Translations under genes and position numbers: made by a program | Shown: positions 35,440-48,335 of the stretch, in pieces | Layout of the letters: each line of letters begins with the position of its first letter | Position numbering within the stretch: the stretch's first letter is position 1 | DNA from: Candidula unifasciata | Taxonomy: Eukaryota > Mollusca > Gastropoda > Stylommatophora > Geomitridae | Assembly: GCA_905116865.2 (NCBI GenBank) | Contig: CAJHNH020004891.1 | Span: 32,501 to 96,500, forward strand | DNA length: 64,000 nt | Direction: 5' to 3' | Notes under the pieces: model-generated | Databases searched by the model: none | Seen by the model: the letters and a program-made list of their open reading frames with translations, nothing else | Told to the model about the DNA's origin: nothing

Positions 35440-35600
35440 AAGCACGCTGAAGGTTGGCTGCAATGGATCTCCAACGCTCACTGTCTCTTGTCGTGGTAGT
35501 ACACTCTCTCAGACTGCCGTTAGTCCATCTCTTCTTGATGTTCTCCTCCCACTTGTATCTTTGTCTACCTCTTGTTCTCCTGCCTTCGGGATTTTAACAT
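35440..35600 (-). mobile_element. LINE ORF tail fragment
   Basis: The minus strand reads RQRYKWEENIKKRWTNGSLR, then TRDSERWRSIAANLQR. A related piece is at 56570-56660. Confidence 0.55.
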
Positions 35601-36002
35601 TGTTTTATGTATTTTAATGAGCCCGAAATATTTCAGTTGTCTCTTTTATTTATTTCAGTAACTCTTTTTTCATTTAGGCGTCCACACAGAACCTCTGTAT
35701 TTGCTTGTGTTGGTGTCCATGAAATAAGACTTTACTTCCACATTTCCACAGACTCAATTCGACGTTTGTGCTTTTTGTTCATTGTCCAGGTTTCGCTTTT
35801 TACGTTTTTCTAATGTTTCCTTCTATCTCGCTACCCTTTCTTTGAGAGCCAATGCATTAATGTGTAAGGGCCTATTCTTTATCAGAATTGAGACTGCTGT
35901 GACGAGATTACTTATCTTTCGGTGCGAAGGTCCTGAGATCAAATTCACTTCAAGGCAGAAATTTATAAAATGACATTGGCTCCCATGTCGACCTAGGTTA
36001 AA
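35601..36002. other. Unassigned sequence
   Basis: No gene or repeat recognised. Confidence 0.35.
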
Positions 36003-36221
36003 ATAGTTAAATGGAAACATATCAATAGTTAAATGGAAACATATCAATAGTTAAATGGAAACATATCAATAGTTAAATGCAAACATATCAATAGTTAAAT
36101 GGAAACATATCAATAGTTAAATGAAAACATATCAATAGTTAAATGGAAACATATCAATAGTTAAATGGAAACATATCAATAGTTAAATGAAAACATATCA
36201 ATAGTTAAATGCAAACATATC
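36003..36221. repeat. 22-bp minisatellite, about 10 copies
   Basis: Very regular AT-rich unit containing AGTTAAATGGAAACATATCA, with G/A and G/C variants at one position. Confidence 0.95.
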
Positions 36222-36234
36222 GAAAAATATATGC

Positions 36235-37240
36235 AGCCTGCCCTCACTGTGGAAGTTAAACCTGATTTACTGATGACAGCAGCATGCTGATATAATTCAT
36301 GGTTCCATAGCGGAAGAGGGTTCTATTTACAGAGTCCGGCCCAACTACAGACTGGCTGACCTTTCATTCATGCTTGCTCAGGCTGGTCTACCTCAGAGGG
36401 GTCTCACTGTGTACTGTTTTGTTTGAACAGCTGCCTGTGTTGCGTGTTAATCGTTATTGTGTAAGCAGAGATCGCCGAGATTGCGTTTTCACTCGCTGCT
36501 GTGAGCAGACATGAATTTCTTTGAGCTGTCAGCGTTGACCAGCGACAAGCAGAAAAACGTTGTTTTACTGCAGCAGCACGGCTTTTTTTTTTTTTAATCA
36601 GCTAGCCCTGTCGTTAGATTATATCTTCAGATATACTAATACTGAGAAAATGCAGGCTTGTCTACTTTTGTGTCAGTAGACAGTTTAAAATATATCCCTC
36701 CTAAGTGTCGATTCATTTTTCGGACCCGCTACTGCGCGGCTCCGGTGAGCACCGCCTATTTAGCGCCAACCACACACACACACACACACACACACAAAGT
36801 TCAACAGTTCTGAAACCAAGGGTGGTACGCTGCATGCTCTCGTTCGACATAGGCTTAGACTGTGTGGTGGGAAAGGTGGGGGGGGGAGGGGTTGGTTGTG
36901 GGGATTAGCGCCAGTTCTAGATTTCGGGTCGTTCGCCAGTGATCCCACTGGAGATAATGACACCCCTCTTTGGTAAATCAGTCTGTGCAAGCAGGAATGA
37001 TAGATCAACCAGTGTGTAGCTGGGCCAGACCCCGTATAAAGGACCGTGAAGAGAAATCCGTAACATTGCATGCATGACGTATGAGGTGATTATCGTGCTT
37101 TGTGCGATGCTCTTTGCAGGCGGCTAGCCGTTCTGGGGATACAGGCCCAGCCATATGGGATAAAACTCGTTGCTATAAAGCCGATGCTTTCGATGTTACC
37201 TTCAACCTTTAGGAGACGGGGAATAGGAAGGAGATGCCGG
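36235..37240. other. Unassigned sequence with (CA)n
   Basis: No gene recognised. Contains (CA)n at 36771-36795 and a G-rich stretch at 36873-36890; the latter region faintly resembles MITE-I. Confidence 0.35.
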
Positions 37241-37244
37241 TGGC

Positions 37245-37702
37245 CGCACAGTGCTGGGAGTGTTCACATGTACTATCGCTGTGCAGTATTGGGAGTGTTC
37301 ACATGTACTATCGCCGTGCAGTATTGGGAGTGTTCACATGTACTATCGCCGTGCAGTATTGGGAGTGTTCACATGTACTATCGCCGTGCAGTATTGGAAG
37401 TGTTCACATGTACAATCGCCGTAAAGTGTTGGGAGTGTGCACATGTACAATCGCCGTAAAGTGTTAGGAGTGTTCACATGTACAATCGCCGTAAAGTGTT
37501 GGGAGTGTTCACATGTACAATCGCCGTAAAGTGTTGGGAGTGTTCACATGTACAATCGCCGTAAAGTGTTGGGAGTGTTCACATGTACAATCGCCGTAAA
37601 GTGTTGGGAGTGTTCACATTTCTATCGCCGTAAAGTGTTGGGAGTGTTCACATTTCTATCGCCGTAAAGTGTTGGGAGTGTTCACATGTACAATCGCTGT
37701 AC
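37245..37702. repeat. 35-bp minisatellite, about 13 copies
   Basis: The unit contains GGGAGTGTTCACATGTAC followed by AATCGCCGT. Two subtypes are segregated: GTGCAGTATT copies on the left and GTAAAGTGTT copies on the right. Two right-hand copies share a short deletion (CACATTTCTATC). Repeats are contiguous without spacers. Confidence 0.95.
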
Positions 37703-37851
37703 ACCTACCTATCCTAACCTGCCCAGTCCGTGGCGACTGCCCCAGCCATGAGGCGTCCCTATGTCCTGAGATTCAACATCATACTGTCCTACACAGCCTT
37801 AAAAATACAGACAGTAAAAACATAAAGGGTAGTTTAGTTGTATCATGAGGC

Positions 37852-37911
<60 letters not shown>

Positions 37912-38625
37912 CACCCCACGCTACTAAAACAGCCAGCAAACTCAGCTGGTGCTGACATCAAGAAAATACTGAGAGCTGAGGCTTCAGCCCCTGACGCCTT
38001 GTTAAAATTATACGCATATGTATAGGGTCTCAGTTGGTCTGATCCTAGTTTAAGAGCATTTTAATAATAATTTACTGAACTGGGAAAAAATATATTATAT
38101 ATATATGACATAATTTTTTTATGTATAAACAAAAATTTTTATTTAAAAGAATATATATGTATAAGGGGTCCCACAGACCCCCCCCCCTCCCCTCTTCCAC
38201 CCAACTCGAGTTAATTAATTAAAAAAAAAAAATTCAATAAGATGGCGCTGAAGGGATCTGAGGTGCCAGATTCCAATACCTATAGTACATCGTTATCTAC
38301 ATAGCAAACATTTCCAGAACATGAGCCAGGACATCAATGTAACAAACGAAAAACATACAAAATCGAATAGTTCGACCAAAGTATTTGTCATCAGAACTTA
38401 AATTATGGTAAATGGAACTATGAGAACATCAAAGATGTATCTAACAACCGAAATATTACCGTCAAACAGAGCACTGGTAATCCAGATATGGGGCTTGCAG
38501 ACGTCTAAGACTCCAAAAAGTATAAACCGGACATGTAGGAAGTGAAAAGTAGAACTCGGGAAATTATACGAAATAGCGGGAAGTAGATACTGATTGGTCT
38601 AAATAATTCAGAAAGGGGAAATGTG

Positions 38626-38630
<5 letters not shown>
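37703..38630. other. Unassigned, AT-rich, with short simple repeats
   Basis: (CT)n and (CA)n at 37853-37910, a TA-rich run near 38085-38110 and a C run near 38180. No gene. Confidence 0.4.
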
Positions 38631-38715
<85 letters not shown>

Positions 38716-38998
38716 TGTTTGAGAGAGAGGTAGAAAGATAAATGTGAGAGAGAGACTGGTAGATGTGCGTATGAGTGTTTGAGAGAGATAATTATGAGAC
38801 AGAGATGGATAGAATTGGAGCGAGCGAGAGAGAGAGAGGCGGAGAGTGTCTCTGTGTATGTGATACAGAGGCGAGGTGTATGTGTGAGAGAGGGAGGGAG
38901 AAAGAGACAAGAAGAGGCATGTGTTTGAAAGAGAGAGAGAGAGAGAGATGGAGTGTGTGGTTTGTGTGTGAGAGAGATGGGGTGTGTTTGAGAGACAC

Positions 38999-39031
<33 letters not shown>

Positions 39032-39216
39032 CAGAGGAAGAAACATGTGTGAGAAAAAGATGGAGAGAGTGATTTTCTGTGTGAAAGAGAGACGAGGCAT
39101 GTGTGTGTGAGAGAGAGAGACGGGGTGTGTGTATGTGTGAGAGAGAGTGGAGGGCAGGAAGAGACATGTGTTTGGGGGAGAAAGAGATGGTGAGAGGTAT
39201 ATACATGTATACATAT

Positions 39217-39251
<35 letters not shown>

Positions 39252-39260
39252 GAAGAGAGG
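38628..39260. repeat. (GA)n-rich array, degenerate to the right
   Basis: Pure (GA)n at 38630-38712, then about 500 bp of GA/GTGT mixtures and a (GT)n run at 39214-39240. Long Ser/Leu-rich and Arg/Glu-rich frames here are artefacts. Confidence 0.9.
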
Positions 39261-39419
39261 GGCAGGGAGGGAGAGAGCGTGAAGATAACTGTGGTTCTCT
39301 TATGTGTGGATATGTTGTGTGGTAGCCAATGGTTAAATGTTTACCAGCCAGACCGAATGTTTTACGATCGACTCAACGCTGAGACTATTTTCTTTACAAA
39401 CCATGTTGACTCCCAAGTT

Positions 39420-39745
39420 AACACAACCTAGATATCGGTACCACAAGCTATTCTGAGAAGTAAAGGATACCGGTGTGCTGTTAATCCTATTTCTATATTT
39501 TTCTGTGGTAAAGTAGCAAACGGGTGCCCCCCCCCCCCCCCCCCGCACAGTTGCTCCGATTCCTGTGCCAACGAAAACGACACAGAATATCCGTCGCTGT
39601 CCCTTATGGAAAAATTGACCGAGACTGCAGTCTCAGCATATTCAGTAACATGCACATTAAGTGCATAAGGCAGACGTCAGAGGTGCTAACACAAACAGTC
39701 CGACACTAGAAATGCAGTTCATCGTCAATGGAAGCCGTAGTTACA
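39420..39745 (+). mobile_element. Rep-9
   Basis: Shares TCCTGTGCCAACGAAAACGA, CATGCACATTAAGTGCATAA and GGCAG..AGAGG with 51735-51955; a C run lies at 39526-39544. Confidence 0.5.
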
Positions 39746-39854
39746 CTAGATCAGTAGTTGCACACGCGATTAATCGCATTGGTCACCACCAGGTCTGGGT
39801 CAACATGTCACATCGTCATTTTCTAAAGATTAAGTTCGCAATATAAACCACGTT

Positions 39855-42800
39855 GACCACTGTCGAAAACCCTTACAAGAATTCAAAGACAAACGAAATG
39901 CCGTAAACAGAGCTGTTAAAAAGGCAAAAGAAAACAGCTGGAAGACCTTCTGTCAGTCGCTCAATCCGAACACCCCCTCCAGCAAAGTCTGGGCGCAAAT
40001 AAAATCCATCAAAGGGGACCGGAAAAGTAACAAAATTCCCACGATCAAGAACCCATCACTCGCCATCACAGACAAAGAGAAGGCAGACACCTTTGGGCAC
40101 CTTTTCTACAGCGTCAGTTCCAACGAAAACCTCAGCAAAGGCGAAACGGCACGACGAGACAAGTACATAGAGGAAGAAGCAGCAAAATGGGAAGAGCCCA
40201 CGACTAAGTATGACTACCTGAACGCAGACATTACGGTGGACGAAGTCGTCACCGCCATAAGGGATAAATCCAACACTGCAGCAGGAGTCGACATCTTAAG
40301 CTATCCCATACTAAAAATGCTGCCCAGAAACACCCTTGTCTCAATCACAGAACTCTTCAACGGCATCTGGAGAACTGGGTGCATTCCAAAGCAGTGGAAG
40401 CAGGCTCTGGTAGTACCGATACTAAAACCAAATTAAAAAAAACCACAACGCGGACTCCTACAGACCAATAGCCCTCACCTCCCACCTCGGAAAGGTCCTG
40501 GAGACGGTCATCAACAAACGACTTGTGTTCTTCCTAGAAAAAGAGAACCTATACAGCACCACCCAGTCAGGCTTCAGACCAAACAGATCTACAGTCGATC
40601 AAATCATTAGGCTGGAGGATGATGTCAAAAACGGGTTCAAAAAAGCATACACAACGATGGCCGTCTTCCTAGACCTGTCCCTGGCATACGATCAATGCTG
40701 GCGAGAAGGGGCCCTGGTCAAAATAAAAAGGCTCGGCATCAGAGGAAGAACCTATAACTACATTAAAAGCTTCCTGAGCGAGAGAACATTCTCAGTCCAA
40801 ATCAAAAATGAAGTTTCCGCCACTCTCACACAAGAGAACGGCATCCCCCAAGGAGCTGTGATCTCGCCGACGATCTTCACAATCATGGCGAATTACCTGC
40901 ACGGTGCAATCACAGACAGCAGAATACAACTGTCCCAATTTGCGGACGACTGCGCGCTTTGGCTGACTGGACGGGAGGTGCCTAAAACTCGTAACGAGCT
41001 TCAGATCGAATTGAATAACATAATGCACTGGATGAACCAGTGGGAGTTCAAAGTCAACACCGACAAATCCGTGCTTATGATATTCAACAGAAAGATTAAA
41101 CAGCAATATGAAGAGAGCGCAATCAGAATTGAAATGGGAGGCAGAGTGATTCAGAGGAGAGTGCACACCAAATTCCTAGGGATGGAGCTAGATGAACAAC
41201 TGAGCTGGAACAGGCACATAGACTACACGGTGGAACGTACTAAACCACTCATAAATATGCTTAAAATCATCAAAGGCAGCGGCTGGGGCGCACATACGAA
41301 AACAATGCTGTCGTTCTACAAAGCATATATACGAGGGAGAATGGAGTACGGTTCCATCGTGTACGAAGCGGCAGCCGACTCCAAGAAAAAAAGCCTAGAC
41401 TCCATCCAAGGGCAAGCATTGGCGTCCATCATAGGAACAGGCAAAACCACATGCAGAGCCGCCATGGAAGTTGCACTCGGTGTCATCCCTCTGAATCAGG
41501 AGAAAACAGCTAGCCCTAAACTACTGGCTGCAAACGTCAGCTGACCCGACACACCCCGCCAGAAAGGCGTTCCATCCGAACGTCCATCAACACGGCGACC
41601 AGTGTAAACTACGTTTCCTAGAACCAGTCGCCTGGCTGCTAGCTAGAACAAGGCTAAGCGGGTCAGTAGAACACGCATTCAAAAACACCAAGAAACATGT
41701 GCTACCATCCCACCATGGGAACTGACTCCCCCCGCAACCGACACCCGACTCACGAAACTTATCTCAAAAACAACCGAGAAGGGAGAGGCTAGGTTAATAG
41801 CAGACGAGTCTATGCAAAGCCTGACCGAAAGTAGTTTCTTCATTATATACACCGATGGCTCCAAAAATGAGAAGGGCAGGGTCGGTGCGGGTCTCTACTC
41901 ACCAAAAACCAGAGTCACAGAGCAGTTCAAACTAACGGACGGGGTCGCCATATGCACCGCCGAGCTGTTAGGGATACAGAAAGCTCTGGAGTTAACCCTG
42001 AAAACAATGCATAGAAAAGCCTACGTTCTTACTGACTCGCTGGCCGCGGTTCAAGCATTAATCAGCCTCTGCAAAAATAGCAGACCCGACATTGAAGAGG
42101 GTATCCTGGCCATAGCAACAAAACTGAAACAAAAAGAGTGCCAACTCACAATCGGCTGGATACCAGCCCACAAGGGAATAATCGGAAACGAAAAGGCCGA
42201 CATGGCAGCCAAAAAGGGCATCAACTATGACCGCACTCTAGACATAGGCCTGGGCAAGTCAGAAGGCCGTGCAGTCACAAGACAGTTTATTACAGAGGCC
42301 TGGAACACACAATGGCAACAAGGGGTGCAGGGCAGACTCGACTTACAGCTGCTAAGAAAACCCAGACTCGCCTCCCAGATTAAAGACCCTATGAAAATAC
42401 CCGTCTTTAACAAATTATGGAACCTCAGACTTGGCAACTGGACGGAAACGTACAAAACGCCGAGGTGTTCCGAATGCAATAAAAACAACACATTTGCCCA
42501 CTACCTACTGGAATGCTCCCTCCAAGTACGAAGTGCAAAGGCGCCCAATAATAAACCACCTACAGAGTAAAAACACCACCCTCTCTGTCACCGAGATCCT
42601 ACATGTGAACTGCGATCCTGACATCCAGAAACTGGTGAAGCAATACCTAAGTAGGACAAATGCTGGAAAAACCACTAATCCAACCAACCCAGCAACAACA
42701 GCACAATCAGGAACAGCTCAACTACCTACCGAGAGGGAAACAGACCAGAGGACAGCGACATCCCTACACTCAAGTCCGGGCGCCTAAAAAGGAGCCTCTA

Positions 42801-42975
42801 AAAACTACTCATCTATCTACAACTTCCGACCTCACTATAAGTCCTTTAAAAATTTTCGGATCATTATCAATTGACTGTACCTATACTCATGTCCACTACA
42901 TCTTTACCATTTTTTTACAAGAAGAAAACTTGTCTAAACAATTGAAAAAAAAAAAAAAAAAGCAAAAAAAAAAAA
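39855..42975 (+). mobile_element. RNase H-bearing LINE, 5'-truncated, poly(A)-tailed
   Basis: Non-LTR retrotransposon of the I-like group. The reverse transcriptase runs from about 39860 to 41510: DLSLAYD, GIPQGAVISP and catalytic FADD (residues 139-142 of the frame opening at 40525). An A-run indel near 40435 breaks the frame, and others occur near 41510, 41710 and 42520. The RNase H frame (41812-42570) keeps the whole acidic set D14, E51, D75 and D130 plus a conserved-looking H120, and ends with a C-x2-C-x7-H-x4-C finger. The A-rich tail starts at about 42944. No endonuclease or ORF1 is present. Distinct from the copy at 17021, with a different RT sequence. Confidence 0.85.
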
Positions 42976-43049
42976 AAACAAAAGCCAAACGCACATGCAC
43001 ATGCAAGATGCGAAAACATAAAGGCACAAAAAAAAAAAAGATGTTAAAT

Positions 43050-44245
43050 GTGGGCACCTGAAAAGGGCCGTGTTTTGGGGCGCAAGGTGGCAAGCTTGTT
43101 TGTCTCGAGATGGTGACACTGATGGTGCCTTGGTGCACTCAGCGACATCGGGCTGGACAACAAGATACGCAACAAAGAAATGACATAAAGATGACAGGTG
43201 GCACGAATACAGGAGTATGGACACGCCACAATGGACAAAAAACTATTGGAATTCCCAATCAATTAAACGCAGTCCCAACATAACCGCCGCTCAATTTTGG
43301 AGCTGGTTAGGGCGACAAGAACTTTTTTTTTTTTTCAAACAAACTGGAACTGGAACTGTCGAAAACCATTTCAAATCAAATTCGCAGCTCACAGTGTCGT
43401 GGCATGCATGCTATTCTGTAGCTGGGCTACGAAACTATATCCTTTTGGTCTACATATAGAGAACAATGCAACGACCAACTACTGCCAAATGCAAAAATCT
43501 TACCACGACTAAAAACAGTAAACGCCTATCCCCCATATTGACCGAAAGACCCTATCAGTCTATTAAAAAGTATGAGTAATTGCACCAATGGCCTGAAAAG
43601 ACCTCTTTTTGTTGTATATTTTTGAATATTAGGAATGAAGGGATGAATGAATTAATTAATTAATTAAATAATTAATTTAAGTAATTTACTTTTCAATAAT
43701 TGGCATCACTGCATTTTGGACATTCACACACCTGCTATGTCCCCCTCTTCAGTAGCCAACGAAGAGTGGCTATGATAATAAGAGATCATCTTCATTCTTC
43801 ACCACCTGTTTGATTTTCACGTCTGCAGCATGTTGGTCAAGTTGTGCTTCCGTCCTACAATCGCACGAGCCAAACAAAAAAGCAAAGAGAAATCTGGACA
43901 CATTTAATCTGTTCTTTGTACACCCTAAACAAAACAAACCTCTTAGCATTGAAATGTTTCAATAACAGAAATTCGCAAATGCGGCCATGTCTGTCAAATG
44001 AAGTTTTTGATATCAAATCATGTGAATTCCAAATTGAAAAGAACTATTTTTAAGAAAGAGAAATGTGGAAAAAAAACGTGCGGGCAATCGTGAAGAATAC
44101 GCGCTTGATGATGTAAAACATGGAAACGCAAAATCAACAAAGAGTGCAATAGAACTGTACTTTCTAAACTGCGTGTCGCTCGCTATACAATAGTTTGAAA
44201 GTGTTTTGCGCAAAGGTAATTTATGAATGTGTTCGGGCCTCTTAT
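43050..44245. other. Unassigned sequence
   Basis: No gene recognised; short AATT repeats near 43650-43680. Confidence 0.35.
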
Positions 44246-44261
44246 ACGAATCGTTGGGCCC

Positions 44262-44345
44262 GACGCGTTAGCTAAGTTGGTTAAACCAGCTGCGCGGCGA
44301 CCGGGTGACAAACTCCTTTGTTGTCCGAGTTCATGCTCCGGGGGG
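44262..44345 (+). other. tRNA-like head of an unclassified SINE
   Basis: A box-like TTAGCTAAGTTGG and B box-like GAGTTCATGCTCC at plausible spacing; stems do not form a full cloverleaf. Confidence 0.35.
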
Positions 44346-44574
44346 GGGGTGGAGAGGGGGGGGGGGTGTAGGCATAAGTCATATGTATCCCAGATTTACG
44401 GTATCTATCACGCAATTAAGGCCAAAAGGTTGCGATATCTATAGCACTGAGCCAAAGAGTTTACAACTCATGGTTTCTGGGTCACCCCCCCCCCCCCCCC
44501 CCCAATATGTCCTGTCTCTTGGCAAAGGTGTATGCTAACACGAATCCATGTATTCCCACTAGAGCATGCAGACG

Positions 44575-45135
44575 TGTATGTCATGTATCATCATCATCAT
44601 CAGGTGCTTTGCCGACTGGCGTGGGCGATCATGCCTCTCCATAATCTGCGATCTCCTGCAGCATGTATCAGTTCGTGTGCCGACACACCTTCATGTCATG
44701 CAACAAGACTGTCAAGCATCTTCTCTCGTTGTCTTCCTCTATCTCTCCCTCCACAAATCTGTCCAGTGGTCACAACATGTTCTTTTTTCCCTCTTCTCAT
44801 AACATGGCCACAAAATGATGACTCTCCTTCTGATGTCTGTGATAAGTTGTCTTCGGGCTCCCGCCTCTTTCAAAACCTCTTGGTTGCTCTTTTTGGCTGT
44901 CCAAGGTATTCTAAGCATTCTTCTGTAAAACCACATCTCTGAGGCCTTTAGAAATTGTTTGGCCTGCCTACCGTTGTCCAGGATTCACAGTCATATGTTA
45001 AAACTGGATGTATGTAGCAAGTAAGAATTCTTTTTCTAACTCTCAATGTCAAGGATATATTGCACAAGATGTTTTTCATTTTACAATGATAATAGGCAGC
45101 ATGATAATAGGTAACACCTGGTGTAAACACCATCC
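44575..45135 (-). mobile_element. RTE-like LINE, 3' part (uninverted segment)
   Basis: Minus-strand reading: KMKNILCNISLTLRVRKRIL and YIHPVLTYDCESW (RT thumb region), MWFYRRMLRIPWTAKKSNQE, GARRQLITDIRRR, then a frameshifted tail ending in a (GAT)n run at 44589-44602. The 5' part of the same kind of element follows in opposite orientation at 45109. Confidence 0.75.
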
Positions 45136-46030
45136 TCGAAGGTTGTGGACCTGGAAAAGTCCTGGTGATAATGTCCGCAATCAGATTGATTTTATTTTGA
45201 TTTCAAGAAGATTCCGGGGCAGCTTAGTTGGAGCAAAAAATAGACCAGGAACAGACTGCTTTAGTGACCATGTTCCAGTTGTAGGAAAAATTAGAATAAA
45301 ACTAAAGAACATTAGAAAAACACCACAGAACATCTAAGTTAAATTTAGGAATTCTTAGAACGGATAAGGAAATTAAGGACCAGTACAATGTCACTTTACA
45401 AAACCTGTATAATGCAATGAAAATTATACAGACTATTGATGAACAGTGGGATATGTTGCGTGAGTCAATTCAGCAGACATCAAAATAGACAATCCCACTA
45501 ACCCATAGAATTGCAAAAAAGAAATGGATGTCAACCGAAATTGTGCAGTTGATGGATGAAAGAAGGAAGAAAAAGAATGATAAAGAAGAATACTTTAGAA
45601 TACAAAAAGAAATAGTGAACAGATGCAAAGCGGCTAAAGAAGCCTGGCTGAATCAAATGTGTACAGAGATTGGGGAAAACAACAGGAAAGACTCACATTC
45701 CATGTACCAACAGATAAATTTGTTAACAGGACAGATGTCACGTAACAGCACTGGATGTTTGAAATCAAAAGATGGTAACTTATTAATGGGACATAGTAAT
45801 ATAATTAACAGATGGACAGAGTATATAGGGGAATTGTATGATGATAATAGACCAGATGTAGAACTGCAGACCAACAATGATGGTCCACCAATAATGACTG
45901 CAGAAGTTGAGGATGCAATACATCATATGAAGAAAGGAAAAGCACCCGGGCCAGACAACATCTCACTGGAAGAAATCGAAGCACTGGGAGATTTTGGAAT
46001 TGAAATAATAACTAAACTTTTAAATGGTAT
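45109..46030 (+). mobile_element. RTE-like LINE, 5' part (inverted segment)
   Basis: Plus-strand reading: NTWCKHHPRRLWTWKSPGDN and QIDFILISRRF..SDHVPVV, the C-terminal half of an APE-type endonuclease (SDH motif). Broken linker follows, then the N-terminal RT region (WTEYIGELYDD, MKKGKAPGPDNISLEEIEAL). It stops at about 46028. Head-to-head placement with 44575-45135 has the geometry of twin-priming inversion. Confidence 0.75.
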
Positions 46031-46055
46031 GTATACATATGTAATTGCACATGTA

Positions 46056-46291
46056 CGAGGGTAGGTCAATAAATAAGTCACAAATGGTTATGGGATGGCA
46101 GGAAAACGTAATTGGCAGGTTTTAAAGGTGTCATTAGGTTGACAGCAACATCGAACTGTCTCCGTTTGTTAGGTGACGCAAGGTGTTGCTCAGCACAGAA
46201 ACACAATGGCGACTGTACTTATGGAGTATACCCTTAAAGTACAAGTACTGTTGTGAGTGTTGTTATTTTTTTTTTTTTTTTTTTTTTTGCT

Positions 46292-46322
<31 letters not shown>

Positions 46323-46918
46323 GGCGAAAGTGCTGCCTGAAAAGGACATTCATAAGGAAATGCTTCTTGTTTATGCTGACAAATGTTTAAGCCGTAAAGC
46401 TGTGCATAGCTCGGTAAAGAATATTTCTCAAGGACGTTCTATGATTGTTGATGAAGTCCGATCTAGCCTTCCTGTTGAGATTGCAAATGACGCATCCGTG
46501 CAGCGGGTAGAGGAGATGATTAGAGGCAACAGACGCATCCGTGCAGCGGGTAGAGGAGATGATTAGAGGTTACAGGCGAGTAACGGTTGACTCTGTAGCA
46601 GCTGCAATAGGGTGCTCACATGGTTCAGTATACATTAAAAACCCACCTTGGCGGGAGACACTTCGCGAATGACGCGAATGTGAAGTGAAAATGTGGTTTA
46701 GAAAGACCATGCAGTTGTGTGCAGCAGGTTTGAAAGGGCTGATAAAACCACAAGACAAGTGCATCAGTGTTGGTGGAAATTATATTGAACAATAAAGGGA
46801 CAGTGTATGTTTTTTTTAAACGGTTTTCAATGTGTTATCGTCTTTTTTTTTTTATTTTTTTTTTGTTTGTTTGTTTGTTGAAACAACCATTTGTGACTTA
46901 CTTACTGACTAACCCCCT
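46056..46918 (+). mobile_element. mariner-like element, internally deleted
   Basis: Flanked by TA at 46054-46055 and 46919-46920. Terminal inverted repeats of about 33 bp differ at 6-7 positions and share TAAGTCACAAATGGTT. The inside keeps the start of a mariner transposase (from 46206) with its helix-turn-helix part (DIHKEMLLVYADKCLSRKAV, VQRVEEMIRGNRR) and its extreme C-terminus (VKMWFRKT, DKCISVGGNYIE). The catalytic middle is gone. A T-run/G-run of about 58 nt (46265-46321) and a 41-bp direct duplication (about 46488-46570) disrupt it further. Confidence 0.8.
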
Positions 46919-46920
46919 TA

Positions 46921-47180
46921 TTTCTATACATGTGTGCTGTGTGTATAGTGAATACCAGCTCCCTTCCCAACATTCCTCACTATGTACTAGAGTACTAGCC
47001 CAGGCCACTAGTTTTAGTGCAATTATAATTACCTTTTCTTTTCCAACATAACTGGCACATCGAAACCAGACCACAATTATAACCGACACTGCTTGCAGTA
47101 GATTGAACGTGGTCTATTTTTTTTACATAAATGGATACCTGACCTGTAAATTCCCCCTGTTCGGGGTAGGATATTAATAA
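46921..47180. other. Unassigned sequence
   Basis: No gene recognised; a MITE-I-like end (GGGTAGGATATTAATAAATC) appears near 47164. Confidence 0.35.
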
Positions 47181-47380
47181 ATCACCGTTTTGTGTTTACA
47201 TCCGTTTTACTGGCTTTTGTGCTGGTTGTTCCTTGCCGTTCGGGAAGATAGCCTCGGATTTCCAGGAAGACCCCAATTAGTCAACTCTTACGACACGCTT
47301 GTTGCGGGGACAGTGGATCTATTCTGGTTTTCCCCAACAGTGGGGTCTCGAAACCTACACGGGGAGCAAAGAGGGGAATA
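47180..47380 (-). mobile_element. Rep-6, minus copy, tail lost
   Basis: Contains GTTGTTCCTTGCCGTTCGGG, TTAGTCAACTCTTACGACA and CAGTGGATCTATTCTGG. Confidence 0.6.
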
Positions 47381-47711
47381 CCTGGATGGCTTGGTCATCT
47401 ACACAGACGGGGTAAGACGAAAACACTGGCTATGGTGTGAGGTGGCGAAACATGACAGCCTACGTTTACTGAACACAGCACATGATGATCATCTCTTGTT
47501 AATAGATAGACCTGCTGTACCTTCCCCAACTTTGTTTTCCGGAGGGTAGTAATAGGACCGCTGCCCCCCCCCCCCACCTCTCCCCAACCCCAAAGACTAA
47601 TTATCGGTGTTTCCATCGAAGTATAAGTGTATCTGCATGAAAGGTGAACCGTGCCTGTCCCCCTGTGCTTATAAGTGATATTATAGTATCCCTCCCCCCC
47701 CCCACCTCCTC

Positions 47712-48335
<624 letters not shown>

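Noticed and set aside
37245..37702. CRISPR array
   Set aside because: Repeats are contiguous without unique spacers and the sequence is animal.
38505..39214. 233-codon Ser/Leu-rich and 111-codon Arg/Glu-rich frames
   Set aside because: Translation of a (GA)n-rich tract.
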